From Oscheius sp. JU75 (lineage: Eukaryota > Nematoda > Chromadorea > Rhabditida > Rhabditidae): a DNA stretch of 64,000 nucleotides. The notes below the pieces were generated by a model that saw nothing but the letters and a program-made list of their open reading frames with translations, did not search any database and had not been told where the DNA came from. The position numbers and the translations under genes are program-made. Location: contig JASJZC010000005.1 of assembly GCA_037178855.1 (NCBI GenBank), positions 310,001 through 374,000 of the forward strand. Direction: 5' to 3'. Below are positions 24,258 to 35,786 of this stretch, in pieces (the first letter of the stretch is position 1; each line of letters begins with the position of its first letter).

Positions 24258-27200
24258 TTAAACGCTAGAAATGTGGACATTTTTCTGGGGAAGAGCTGGA
24301 GCTGGCAGCAGTGAAATATCCTCGAATTGGGTAGAGTCATAGTGGAGGTTGATGTAAGTGTGGTTGTTCTGGAAATAGAAGTTTAGTCGGAAGATAGAGA
24401 GACAGAGAGACAAATGAAAAAGACTAACCCTGGCCTGCTCTGGCTCGCTCCAACTGTTGCTCTTCTCTTCATTGTTGGAATCGGTTACTGGAGAGGGACT
24501 ATAAGCTGAGTCCGAGTCCACAGGAGTCGAAGACCTCAAAGGCGCCTTCCGACTTCCAGTCCTCTTCCTTCTCGTCGGTCCTCCTCGTGTCCCACAGATC
24601 GCTTCCAAGACCTCGATGTGGTCCGGCAACAACTCAGGAGGATCAATGGGACCGTAGTTCAGGCACTCCGAAGAGCTACTGATCTGTCTCCGTTCCTTTC
24701 TCCTCGACCTCTTCTGCTTCTGGTCACAGATTTCTACTCGAGCAGCCTGGTCACAGAGTCGATCATTAAAGGTAGGGAACCTGAAAAAACACGGTTAGAA
24801 TCGTCGCCATACGGTTAGGTCTCAAATTTCAAAGCGCACAGGATGGCCATCACCGTCCCTCTGTCTTACGCAACTAACTGGACAATTATCCCATCTCGGG
24901 GTGAGAGTTTCGAGGACGACAACTGTAAAAAACTGTAACGTCCCAGGGTGAGAGTCTAAAGAGCATAGAGAGATTCACAAAGAACTGAAATGCCGAAAGA
25001 GTCATGCCCTGAGTCTGAGGATGAGTCAAGTAGTCAAAAGAAAGGGTACATTCAGAACGCAGTGAGTCTAACTGGATACGGAGTCTGAACTGGTTTGGTA
25101 GTCAAGAGACAATGTATTACTGTCCCAAATCGACAGGATATTGTCCACAACATTGAGGAAAGAGAAGAGTCAAGAGTCAGGAAGGTTCTCTTGGCTCAGT
25201 CCATACCCTGTATTTTCCAAAGTGCACCTTTCTGCCTGGATAGTAGCAGACTGACTCTCCACTGGTATACCCACAGTCCCTCACCTCCAAAACCCATCTA
25301 TCACCTTCAGCAAGGTGTCAGTCTACCTTTGCCCCGAGAGCATGGGCTCTCTGCAAACGGTCCATCAGATTCATTCAGCCTGTCTTGCTGCTGGCCCCAC
25401 AGAGAGTCACCCCCATTCTGACACCTCATTAGTCTCACTTCTGCTAATAATCGGGGACAGGGTGCGCGATCTCTCATGAGACAATGGGACAGGCCGCGCC
25501 GACGGCATAGACAGATGACGCGGTAATTCTCGATATGACAGGGATCATAATGTATTGACTGTTGACTTATCCACAAACTCTTCTAGGGAATCTGTTACCA
25601 GTTGGAGACAGTCTCTTGACTCTCTTGACTCATGACTCATCCCTAACCCTCTCAGCTCATTGAGCTAATCTCTGTCAGAGAACAGTAGTCAGGCTGACTC
25701 TTGACCACTTGATTCATTCCTAGATTCACCCAGAAATTTAGATCGGTCCATAATCTATTTGGTATTCTGTCAACTGTCTATACTGTTCATTTTTAGTTGA
25801 CTACTTAACTCATCCTGTCGTTCCAGTGCTTCTTAACCAGGGAAAGATCTTGACTCATTCCTTACCCGGTCAATCTCGCCTGTGACTTCTCGACTCGTTC
25901 CTACTCAGAGCTGTTCTGTCCGGACTTCTTAGACTCTGTTTCTTGACTCTCATTTCCCTAGACTCATACTCTCACCCAGCTCCTGTCTGCTCTCTCCTCA
26001 AACTAATCCATGACCCTTAGCCTCCCTGATAGTCACTCTCGACTTACTTATTATGAACGATGGTCTGCTTGGCCTGCTGTGTCTGAGGAGCCGGCACGGC
26101 AGCCAACTCGGGCACCCTGCTGTTGGCTTGAGCTATCCATTGAGGTGGCGGGAACTCGGTCGAGAAGGCAACTGGAACCAGAGCGGACTGGGCCACCGGT
26201 GATTTCTTCTGGAAGATCCTGGCCAAAATTCCTTTCCTTTGATTCTTCTTCTGCGGAAGAATGATGCTCATGCCAGTCTGGCACTCGACTGTCTGCTTCT
26301 CCTCGACTTTGACCGGAGACTGGGTTGGGATAGAGACGAAATGGTGATCTCCCATACGGTAGACTAATCCCGTAGCCGAGAGGGAGTTGACAGTCTGACG
26401 GACCATCTCCAAGCTTGGGGGAGCTACCTGAAAATGGGGCTGTAAGATAAGTCCAACTTTAGGCTTGTAAAAAGCTTATAGTATAAGCTTGTAGTATTGA
26501 ACCGGGATTGTCAGAAAGGGGTGGTTCTGAACTCCGAACTGTTTTCTAGGAGTAGATCAGATGCCAAAAGATGGACAGAGGTAGTCTACATTGTAGGGAG
26601 TGCAAGCTACCCATAATAAAAGAACTAGTAAAGAAACTACAGAGAAAGTACAGAGTTCAGTAGCAGGCTCTAGAGAAACCAGTCGCCGAGCAGAGGCAAG
26701 AGTCAAAAGACAGTATTGCAGAGGTACCGACCAGAGAGACAGGGTACAAAAAGGAGGATGAGTATACCAGTGATAGGTTACAGGGGCAGTGTGAGCCATA
26801 AACACTACTAGACTGAACAGTGACAGATACAGAGACAATAGGATTCACACACAATAGGAGACAGTCGTGAACATCAACAGAGACACAGTTTGAGTGCACA
26901 GAGAGACATTGTAAGAGTGACAGTAAACGGATAAAGAGACAGTACTGACCGAGACGATGCAAACAAGGGGTGAGGTAGTCATGAAGAACTATAGACAGTA
27001 AGTCACTCTCACCTGAGGACAGTTCTCCGTCACATGCGTCCTGATAGCTGCCAGACTGGCAGCTAGACCCATCCTGTTCAGCTGGGCAATCGTGTCGCAG
27101 ATCACGTCTCCCAACGGCACAAAATGCATCTGTTCCACCGGCTGAATCTGTCCGAGTTCGCCTGAAAACCAGCATTTCTCCCCTGTACTTCCTCGACATC

Positions 27201-29314
27201 CAAGTCCCCAACAATGCTTTTAATTTATGTAAATGGCCCCATTTCCCGGGGCCAAATGTCCTTCTCTGGCTGCCAATGAATAAAATTCCGGCTGTCAACA
27301 ATTTTGGCGCATGCTTGGAGAAGTAGAAAAAATCATCGAAAAAAATATGGCGGCGTGAGCCTAATTAGCATGACGCCACGTAATTTGACGGGCACCTGTT
27401 GGTTGCAATCCGATACGAGTACAGGTGCGGGACAGATGCCTAGCCTTCCTCTATATGGTTGTTTATACTATTGAGACCACATGAGGACATGGGTATTAGA
27501 ATCTGATAGCCGATTGAGGACATGGTAGACGAGCTACAAGTTGATCAGCCTAGGTCAGCCATCGAAAACATCAGGAAACATAAAATGAAAAATATTTCTT
27601 CGGTCGGGATCGAACCCGGGCCTTTAGATGAATAGACGAGAGAACTAGACCTTCGACCAAGCTTGTTCCGTGACCGTACTAGTAAGCCGTCTACCGTGGC
27701 CTAGTGGCTAACGCATTCGCTTGGAGTTCGCACATTACCGACGGTTGTTGATTCGAATCACTTCGAGACAAGATTTTTGCTTTCACGTTCCTGGAGGATT
27801 TCGAGGGCGCTGAACACGAATCTGGCCCCCACTCAAAATGCAATGAAATGAACAAGACAATGCAGAAAAGAAACTAAACATAAGATTGTTCTCTCTCTCT
27901 CCCTTTCTAGTACAAAACCCATCAAGAAAACGATTCTCTCATCCAAAGAGACACCTAAAAGCAGCAGCCGTTCCCCACTTCTCACCTCTGCCTAATTACT
28001 CCTAGTCTCGACCTCACAGCTCTCCTTGAACAGCTAGTCCTAATTTGAACCGCCTTTCATGTCATCTTGTCTTTTTCGCGGCATCACTCCTATACAACTT
28101 ATCATATCCAAGAATAAGAGTCAAAAAAATCAAAAAGGCCGGTCATAGCCAAAGGTGAGAAGTTGCCTGGAGGCACTGGGATTAGGATTACGGGGAGTGA
28201 CGGTCGTGGCGGTTAGTGTTTTTCTAAGAGGATTAGGAGCTAGTGGGGTCAAAATAGGTATCGATTGGAGCGAGAAAATAGAAACTCACCAACAGAAGTG
28301 ATCTGATAGCCGTCAGCCGGCTTTAGGACTCTTCGAGCCCAGGCATTCTTCAGAGCTTGGAGGTGGGTGGCTGGAGCCGAGACGAACAATGTTCCGGGCC
28401 TCATGAAACCCATATATTTGAGGGCATCGGCAGCCTGGGTCAGTTCTCTGAAAAATTTGGTGTTATTTGCAATGTTCTGAGCCCAAAGCTGAGTTTCCAA
28501 ACTGCCCCTTCTCCCCCCTAAAAAAGACATGTTTCCCCGGCGGCAGTTTGACTCATAGAAGAACAAGGGCTCTCTCTCTCCACACTTTCCAGCGTCGATG
28601 GCATTTCTCTTGTGCAGCCGAAGAAGTGACTCGTAATCGAGTTCTTTTGTGGGGTAAAGGGTTGACAACAAAAGAAAATGATGCCAGAATCATCTTCCGA
28701 TAGCCTATTAATATCGGCTTTCCATTGAAATTGCAGTTTTTCCAGTTCTGCCTCGAAGGTTTTTAGAAAATCGTCTACTGCTGCCCTAGGATTGCATTTT
28801 TGAAAAAAGTGATATTCTACAAAGTTGTAGAGCGGAGAAAGAGCTACAAGTTTGTAACGCATCATTTTTCACGAAAATATGATGAAAGGTAGAAAAATGC
28901 GAAAATAGAGCGGCGGCCAGACCTGAGACAGTTGTTCAAAACTGTACCAGTCTAGATTGATATCTTGCCGGGCACTTTGAGGGGTAGAAAAGTGAAAAAA
29001 AAAGCTCAAAATCTTAAAAAAGAAGCCGAAAATGTCAGAAAAATTAGTCCAGGGCCCCATCAAATTGGGTAGTCAATTGACCTCAGTCGGCTGTTTGTTA
29101 TTGACAGCTCGACTCGTTTCTCACTCGTATTATCTTAGAAATTGGCGCAAGAAATGGAGAAATGAAAAAGAGAATCAGCCGTAATGTATCGGAAACAAAG
29201 GAAATGAACTAACCTGTTCCAGTAGCACTGCTGATTAGCGTATTGAAAAGATTCGAAGACGCGTCGGCCATTTCTGGTCTTGGGACCGTCGAGGACGACA
29301 GCTATTGAAGTCAT
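24258..29314 (-). CDS. ham-1: HAM-1/Storkhead-box (STOX) winged-helix transcription factor
   Basis: Six exons (29314-29214, 28447-28290, 27161-27013, 26427-26048, 24780-24429, 24368-24258) join in frame to 416 aa. Exon 1 reads GRRVFESFQYANQQCYWN, matching the STOX N-terminus. Exon 2 reads LKYMGFMRPGTLFVSAPATH then NAWARRVLKPADGYQ. Exons 3-4 encode the winged-helix region (HFVPLGDVICDTIAQLNRMG, then EMVRQTVNSLSATGLVYRMG and DHHFVSIP). Exon 5 has a basic stretch and SSECLNYGPIDPPE. An attccag acceptor sits 2 nt before the ATG, suggesting trans-splicing or an upstream 5' exon. In C. elegans HAM-1 controls asymmetric neuroblast division, and fly Knockout acts in motor axon guidance; the same role here is inference. 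Introns 2 and 4 are long and include tRNA-like repeats. Confidence 0.88.
27180..27460. promoter_or_regulatory. Motif-dense intronic segment of the HAM-1 gene, candidate enhancer
   Basis: High-complexity noncoding DNA in intron 2 with ttaatttatgtaaatg, cctaattagc, two E-box strings (gcacctgttg, acaggtgcgg) and tggcgc sites within about 280 nt. It contrasts with the low-complexity tracts around it. Regulatory function is inference only. Confidence 0.3.
27600..27780. repeat. Two tRNA-related modules (SINE-like) in HAM-1 intron 2
   Basis: On the minus strand near 27604-27690 a B-box-like cccgggttcgatcccgaccg follows a gtctagttctctcg A-box-like string. On the plus strand near 27695-27775 ccgtggcctagtggctaacg is followed by a ttgattcgaatcac B-box-like string. 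Neither closes a proper acceptor stem, so they look like tRNA-derived repeats rather than functional tRNA genes. Confidence 0.5.
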
Positions 29315-32300
29315 CACTGGAATCTAGTACTGAGAGTCAACAGAGAGAGACAGTGAGAGTGAGACTGGGTGGGGGAGGCGGAGCTCAATCTCTCCAAAGA
29401 GAGCGATCGGCAAGGAGTCTCCCTCTTTTGGTAACAGAGGGGGGCGGGGCCTGATCCAAGAGGTAGAGAGACTGACCACTGATTTATTGGGGGGCTCGAA
29501 TTTCGGCAAAGAGGAGGCGAGAAGCAGAAAATTTGATTGATGAGACAGCCTGGAAGAGAGGGAAGCCGATGAAAGATGCCAGGAGTGGGAATTGAGATCT
29601 GAAGAAGCGTGGTGGTGAAAAATGGGGTCTATACTTACTACAGAGAGACAGAGTGACAAAAACACAGAGAGACAGAGGCAGAGTGAGTTTCCCACGCCCC
29701 GTCACCGAAAATGTTATCCCTCTCCTCCTGCTTTATCTTATCAGAAAACACAGAAAGAAGAACTGGTATCTTGTGGCCAGGCGGCATGGCTCAAAGGCCA
29801 GAGGACCATGCCGTGACACCTGTTCATTTAGGGTCTCCTCCATATGACTTTGGGCAAGTTTACAGCCCTCTGAGGACAGGTGTATACGGGGCTTTGGCGG
29901 AAATGCTTTACTCTTAGGTGAAAAGAGACGGGATCATTGCTTTGAACTCTGGTGATATGTCCCCACTCTCGTCCAGAAAGGTGACAAGATGCCCGCGCAA
30001 AAAATCCAAGAGTCGGCTCGGTTTCTCCATCTACGTCGAACCCTTACCATTTCAAATTTTGCGGTTTTCTGTGGAGACAGCCGGCTGTCTACCTTATAAC
30101 CTCAAAAAACAGGCAAGGTCGCAACAGATGGCTTGAGCTTATGAAACGGGTTTCCTTCAAAGAGGCAGAGACGGAGTTCTGACAGATGGTCGGGGGTAAA
30201 AGTTTGGAGGAGAAAAACCAACAGATCCAGATGGAGACTCTGGCTCTTTTGGCGGTGCTCTTAGAGAGCACCCACCTATGTGCCTGTTTGCGGAAGAACT
30301 ACGTAACACCGGATTTGCCAGTCGGCAATAACAGTCTCAGGTCACGATTGGAGCACATCTGTCCAAGTCTTTAGGATATGAATAACTGCCTCTCTGTCTC
30401 TCTACCTTCCTGTTCCTATGTTCTTTGCCTCTATGTCTGTGTGTCTCTTTGTCTCTCTGTCCCTATGTCTCTCTGTCTCACTGTTTCTCTGTCTGTCTCC
30501 CTATCTCCCTCTCTATATGACTGCCTGTCTCTTTGTCTCTATTCCTCTGTCTCTCACTCATTGTGCTTTTCAAAACTTCAGTCCGTCCTTGCCGCCGCAT
30601 CTCGGGGCAGGCTAATTCACTCTGACAGTTCCTCCATTCCATTACATTCAAAGTTTGTGTGTGTCGGTCCGTCTTGGGCGATAACGATCGCGAGTTGTTC
30701 CTGTTATGCAAATGGTGTTCTTAGAGGTAAGTGTTCTGGGAAGGAACACCTAAATAAAGCATAAACAGAGCCAATTAGGCTGTCTACAAGCGCGGACTAT
30801 TGTTCTTCTTGATTCTCCCATATTCGCGGGAGGAGTCATTAGAGATCAGCCAGTCTGATTGTGGTTAATTAATTGAGATTCTCCGGATTACTGTAGGATA
30901 GACACCTGGAAGAATTGGCTGGAAATAGGCTGCAGGGAGAGGGATTTGGAGTCAATTAGGGTACTCGGAATCTGTTGAGACAGTGAGACAGAGAGAGATA
31001 GAGAGACAGGCACAGACTGTCTTTCTGAGAAATTGCCTCACTTTTGATTCTCTGATCTCGCCTCATGTCCATGTCTAGAGTATCGGTCCCACGCGTAACT
31101 TGTCACACTACCGTAAACTAATCCCTTTTGGAGAAGAGGTTCAAAACTCTCGTCGGCGGAAGGAAAGAGAGGGACCCACGTCAAAGGAGGATTAAGAACG
31201 GTGACTTGACTGGAACAATTAGGGCCGGGATCGCTTTCAGATCATAGGGAGAGAGTCAATTACCGGATTACTGTCTGATCAGTAGAGAAATATCAATTAC
31301 CTGAACAGCTACCGTACATTTCCCTACTACAAATGATCTCCGGTCCCTCCAAAAAAGACCACAAGGGCCATCTGACCCCTCTTCACTTCATTCATTTTGT
31401 GCACTCGTGTCTGCCGGAATTCATTGCTCGCTTATGCTAATGCTCTCTAATGGTCAAGTGGCTTCCTCGCTTTTTTTGGAAGAGAAATGAGTGCAATTAG
31501 CATTGTGAATAGGCGCGAAGCCCAGAGGGAACGGGCGAAATGTTTGTATTTGGTGGATGGAGATAGAATCGCAAAAGAGCTCGTGCTGGGCTTTAGGTGG
31601 TAAGAGAGAGACGGTGATGTTATCAAAGAGTAGGGCTCTGGCAACAGCTGGACCAGTAGGGGGTCTTCATAAGGAGCCGAACAGAGTGCGCACCTCGAGG
31701 AATGCGTATCAGTCTCTATCTCTGTATCTATGCCTCCTAAACTCCCCGAAAAGAAATTTCTGCTCTCATTGACCGGAGGTTATGACAGCGTGTCATGTCG
31801 TCTGAACATGACCGATGGTCTCCACATCAATCACGCTGTCAAGTCGAGGGAATCTTCCTCCAAGCAGGGAAAACTTAGAGTCATAATGAAAAGCTATTTG
31901 GGACTGAAATTATAGGCTCCTTTGTTTGTTTCACCTTTATGCTACTATTTCCCTATAGCTCGACAAAGCCAGCACGTGTCCCGATACCAGTTCTTCTCTC
32001 ACACGCACTATTTTTTAAAAGATAACGATCTCGATGATAAATTGCTACGCGTGTTCTCGCATCGCGATTGGAGGTTAATTGACGAACCTGTTCGAAAGTA
32101 AGACCTTGAACAGAATTGAATAGCCTCTCGGCTCTGTTCACATTAGCTCGTCTCTACTTGGCGCCAGTCGTGTCACCACAGTTCCTGTAAATGGGCTAAT
32201 TTGCCAGTGGCTGAGAAATGAGACCCCAACAGCTGACTTGGCTATTGGTCGAAATGGGAACGTATAGGTGAGAGGTAAATAAGGGAGGCAATAGAAGTGC

Positions 32301-33399
32301 TGGGCATAAAATGGACAGAGAGACAGAGACAAGAAGATTTTCAAAAGCATTTCCTCCTTTTCCCATTTCTCGTTTCCTCTTGGCGCCAGCTGTCATTTCC
32401 TGCTTTGACCATCTGTCTCTCGCGCTTCCTCTTGCTTCCCTGTCTCGGCAGCTTGCAATAACAGACAGTGAGAGGGAGATGGGTTATCTGCCCTTGACTG
32501 AATCGGGAGCCCTATGAAGTGGACTGCTGTGCGTAACTGGCAATTAACCTCCAACAGGCGAGAAGAGCCGCCACTTAGGGGTAATTGATAGGCGGTAGCC
32601 GTGACAGCTTGCACAATACGGAAATGAGAGAAGAAAACACATAATTAGGTCTCTATCCCTGTCTCTCTGTATCTCTATCTCTCTCTTCTCTCTCTGCATT
32701 CGAGAAGGCGCCAACTATCCCATTCATCTCGCTCCTGTCGTAACAGCTCATAAACGAGGCGGTCCGAATGGGGTCGGCGCGACACATTCAAAAAGTTCTC
32801 TGTAACACGATACCGAGAGAATGGGCAGAGGATTAGCGCCTTGTCCAAGTGCCGCCTTTGACCCTTTAGGTACGCGTGTCACACCATTAGGTGTCGTTTA
32901 CAAGGGGTCGAGAGAGGAGGACTGTTAATCGGTCTTGATTTCAAATACTTGATAGAAAGGGGCCCGAGAAATGAACTCTGAAAGAATCTTGAACAGAAGT
33001 AGAACCTCTTTATCTCCTTATCTCTGTTTCTCTTTCTCTCTGTCCTATATCATAGTCGACGCAGAGACAGCGACAATGAACCGTGACTGGACAGGAGCAG
33101 TGACAGAGGGGTAGGGACAAAATGTGAAAGATAGGGAGACAGAAGCTTTTGTTTAAATATATTTCTGTCTGTCTCTTCGTCTTGCCGTCTCTTCGTATTT
33201 CTGTATATCCGTCTCTCTAACTCTGTCGCTCTGTCTTTCTGTCCATCTAACGTCAAAGCAATCCGTTACGGCTTCCCTTCTTCCGTTTTTCGTTGCCGTA
33301 GGAACATCATAGCCTTACTAGATTTGTCTTGACAGGTTTCGGCAGGCAGAGAAATATTGCTTCTAGTAATTGAAACTATGTTCTGTGTTTGTTATCAAA
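29315..33399. other. Upstream region of the HAM-1 homologue without a recognised gene
   Basis: About 4.1 kb. It contains pyrimidine tracts (30378-30560, 32650-32700, 33010-33040) and scattered short open frames (29711-30374, 31730-31915) with no recognised similarity. It has an unusual density of aattag/taatta sites from 30760 to 32650 and of ggcgcca palindromes at about 32161, 32382 and 32707. Best read as the cis-regulatory territory of the HAM-1 homologue. Confidence 0.45.
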
Positions 33400-34330
33400 T
33401 CCTCAAAAACGAAATTACCGCGCTCTGCCATTCACACTCGCGCAAGAGCCATGGGTAGACGCTTCAGTTCTGCTTCTTCTGACTGTCCTTTCTTCATGGC
33501 AGCTACGATGTCCTCTTGGGCTAAATCTTTGTCTTTGACTCGTGAGGTGCGCCATCACATGGAAGTCACTGGACGCCGCGGCCTGCCGTATCATCCCGCT
33601 TCTGGAAGTCGGCCGCTGGTCCGTGGTCGTATTGGAGTGCTTTCCTGTCCGGTCGACCGTCTTCCAGCTACACTTTGCCCGGGTTCGCATCTTTTTCAAG
33701 GTGTCGCTGACCATTCTCGCCCCCGCCATCCTATCAAAATGCATCCTTATCCGCTGATCTTGATGATTCGGAACATTGAGTCGTTCAGAAGGACGTTCCC
33801 CCATGGAATAACGACTAGCTGCTGTAGTGACGGTCGGTTCTCATGCTCTTCCGCTCCACACTCTTGAAGCCGTTCGCAACACTGAATCTCTGGAGCTGCC
33901 GATCTCAAGAATTTGCCAATATCGTCCTCGGTCAACAGGACATCGGTCGTCTCGTCACCCAAATTAATAACTTCTTTCGAAAACTTACCAACCAACTATT
34001 TCCAGCCTCAGCAGAAGATCCGGGCTAACGTTCTCTACGATGACGGACAGATGACAACCAACGAGCGGCTGATTTTCCTGGAGAATGTCATCCAAATCGT
34101 ATCGATGGAAGTATCACAATGTGGTTGATGCGAACTCTACCAGGCACAGTCGAAGTCAACAGGCTCTCCGCTCTCTTCTGCCAGTGTCTCCACAACAGCG
34201 CAGTCAAGATCAACCTTCAGCTGGAGAACTTCGCAGTCGCAATTATTCAGAGCAGAAGTCGCCACCCTACTTTCATGGGGTACAATGAAGATAGACAATC
34301 GCTGCGGTAGTTCCGTTCCCCTACTAGGGT
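33400..34330. other. Coding-like block of unknown identity
   Basis: GC-richer than its surroundings, with long open frames on both strands. Minus strand: one containing DVLLTEDDIGKFLRSAAPEI (about 33995-33747) and an overlapping Arg/Ser-rich frame at 33804-33415. Plus strand: KIRANVLYDDGQMTTNERLI (to about 34128) and NSAVKINLQLENFAVAIIQS (34119-34310). Frames change repeatedly and splice signals are not convincing. It could be a decayed gene, a degenerate transposon, or a fast-evolving gene with introns I could not place. Confidence 0.35.
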
Positions 34331-35105
34331 CCCGTTCGTGGGCTGGACTGACAACGAGCGCCAATTGACAACTTTGATAGGATATGTAGGATGTGAGCTC
34401 AGATAAATGTTTGCTCTTACAGACTTTGTTGTGCTCTCTAGGAGGGATGGGAACTCTGCTTTCATCACGGAACATTCTTCTGATCTCTTTCCACAGCTTT
34501 CAAGAGAAGGTCTTTTCTACCTCCTCTCTACGAATCGGACTCGCAGACGCTTTCCCTTATGGGAAAAGGCTTCTTTCGCACTGAAACAGACTACTAGTGC
34601 CCTTTGCTTACTGGAACTTCAATTGGCTTTCAGAAACACATTATTGTCTATTTTATATGGTTCTCGCGTCTGTGTGTGTCTGTCTGGAGCCCTAATTGGC
34701 AATTTGTCAGTTACTTTGAGATAGCAATTAGTCTTTGCAAGTCAAGTTTGGGAGATACGTCTCTAGGAGCGTTGTCCCTGTTGTCCCTGTTTTTTGTCTG
34801 GGCTCTACCCCTGTATCTCTCTGTCTCTCTTTGTCACTTTGTCCCAAAACCTACTCCGGATAACAATCTTCAGAGATGGCGGTTACCGACAAACCTGACG
34901 TTCCAGCCACAAATTCTCTCACACGCTGTTGACCTTCAAGAGAACACCGATTCCGAAAACGATAAGACAGACTCGAGTCATGTTTATTCACTTCCCGTCA
35001 AGAAAATAAAACTTTTACAATTTTGCGAAGGCGATATGTATGGCACAGACTTTGTGTGTAGGTAACAAGCTATGTAATCTTTGATGCCTAAAAGGTATGA
35101 GGATA
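34331..35105. other. Intergenic region downstream of MCCC1
   Basis: Pyrimidine-rich tracts near 34800-34830 and short open frames only. No gene recognised. Confidence 0.5.
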
Positions 35106-35753
35106 TCAGTTCTCCTCAGTACTGAATTTGACCAGAACTGTGTTCTTGGCCACATTTTTACCGGGAGAGCAGCTAATGGCGGCAATGCGACAATCTGCTG
35201 GGGCTCTGAAAGTTAGAAACGGTAAAGTTTGGCAGAGAGCCTACTTGATAATGTATTCCATCTTCATGGCTGTCATGACGACGAGTGACTGGCCTTGTTT
35301 TACCTAAAAAAAAATCTTTGGTAAGGACGAGAGGCTGTCTCTGTGTGTGTCTCTCTCTCTCTCTCAAAACTCACCAGATCTCCAGCTTGAACCAGAACCT
35401 TCTCAATGATTCCTGGCATCGGCGCCTTCGCCTGAACATTGGCTCCACCAGCCCCAGCTGCCTCTCCAGTGTAATCGTCAGTGGCGACGATATATTCAGC
35501 TTGATCCTCTCCTGTGACAATCATCGTCTTTCCAACTTGTACCGCCTCAGCAGCCCATCTTTTGCCATCACATTCGATAGTGTACTTGACGCTGTTTCCG
35601 GTTCTCTGTAGGTACAGGTGAGCAAGAAAAGTACGTAGAAACTACCTCAGAATGACGGATGAAAACCTTATGGGTCTCATTTGAAGCCTTGATGTCCAGT
35701 TCGGAACTGTCCACGAAGACTACGGTAACTTCCTTGTTACCTGGATTACAATA

Positions 35754-35786
<33 letters not shown>

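Noticed and set aside
27695-27775. Possible functional tRNA gene
   Set aside because: A- and B-box strings are present but 5' and 3' ends do not pair as an acceptor stem and the anticodon arm does not close.
28869-29063. Extra HAM-1 exon with DINLDWYSFEQLSQ
   Set aside because: Exon 1 joins exon 2 directly in phase and matches STOX without it; the segment has no good acceptor.
29711-30374. Series of short plus-strand frames upstream of the HAM-1 homologue
   Set aside because: Frames do not connect through convincing splice sites and resemble no family.
31730-31915. 61-codon frame LLSLTGGYDSVSCRLNM
   Set aside because: Single short ORF without similarity or introns; kept only as part of the HAM-1 upstream region.
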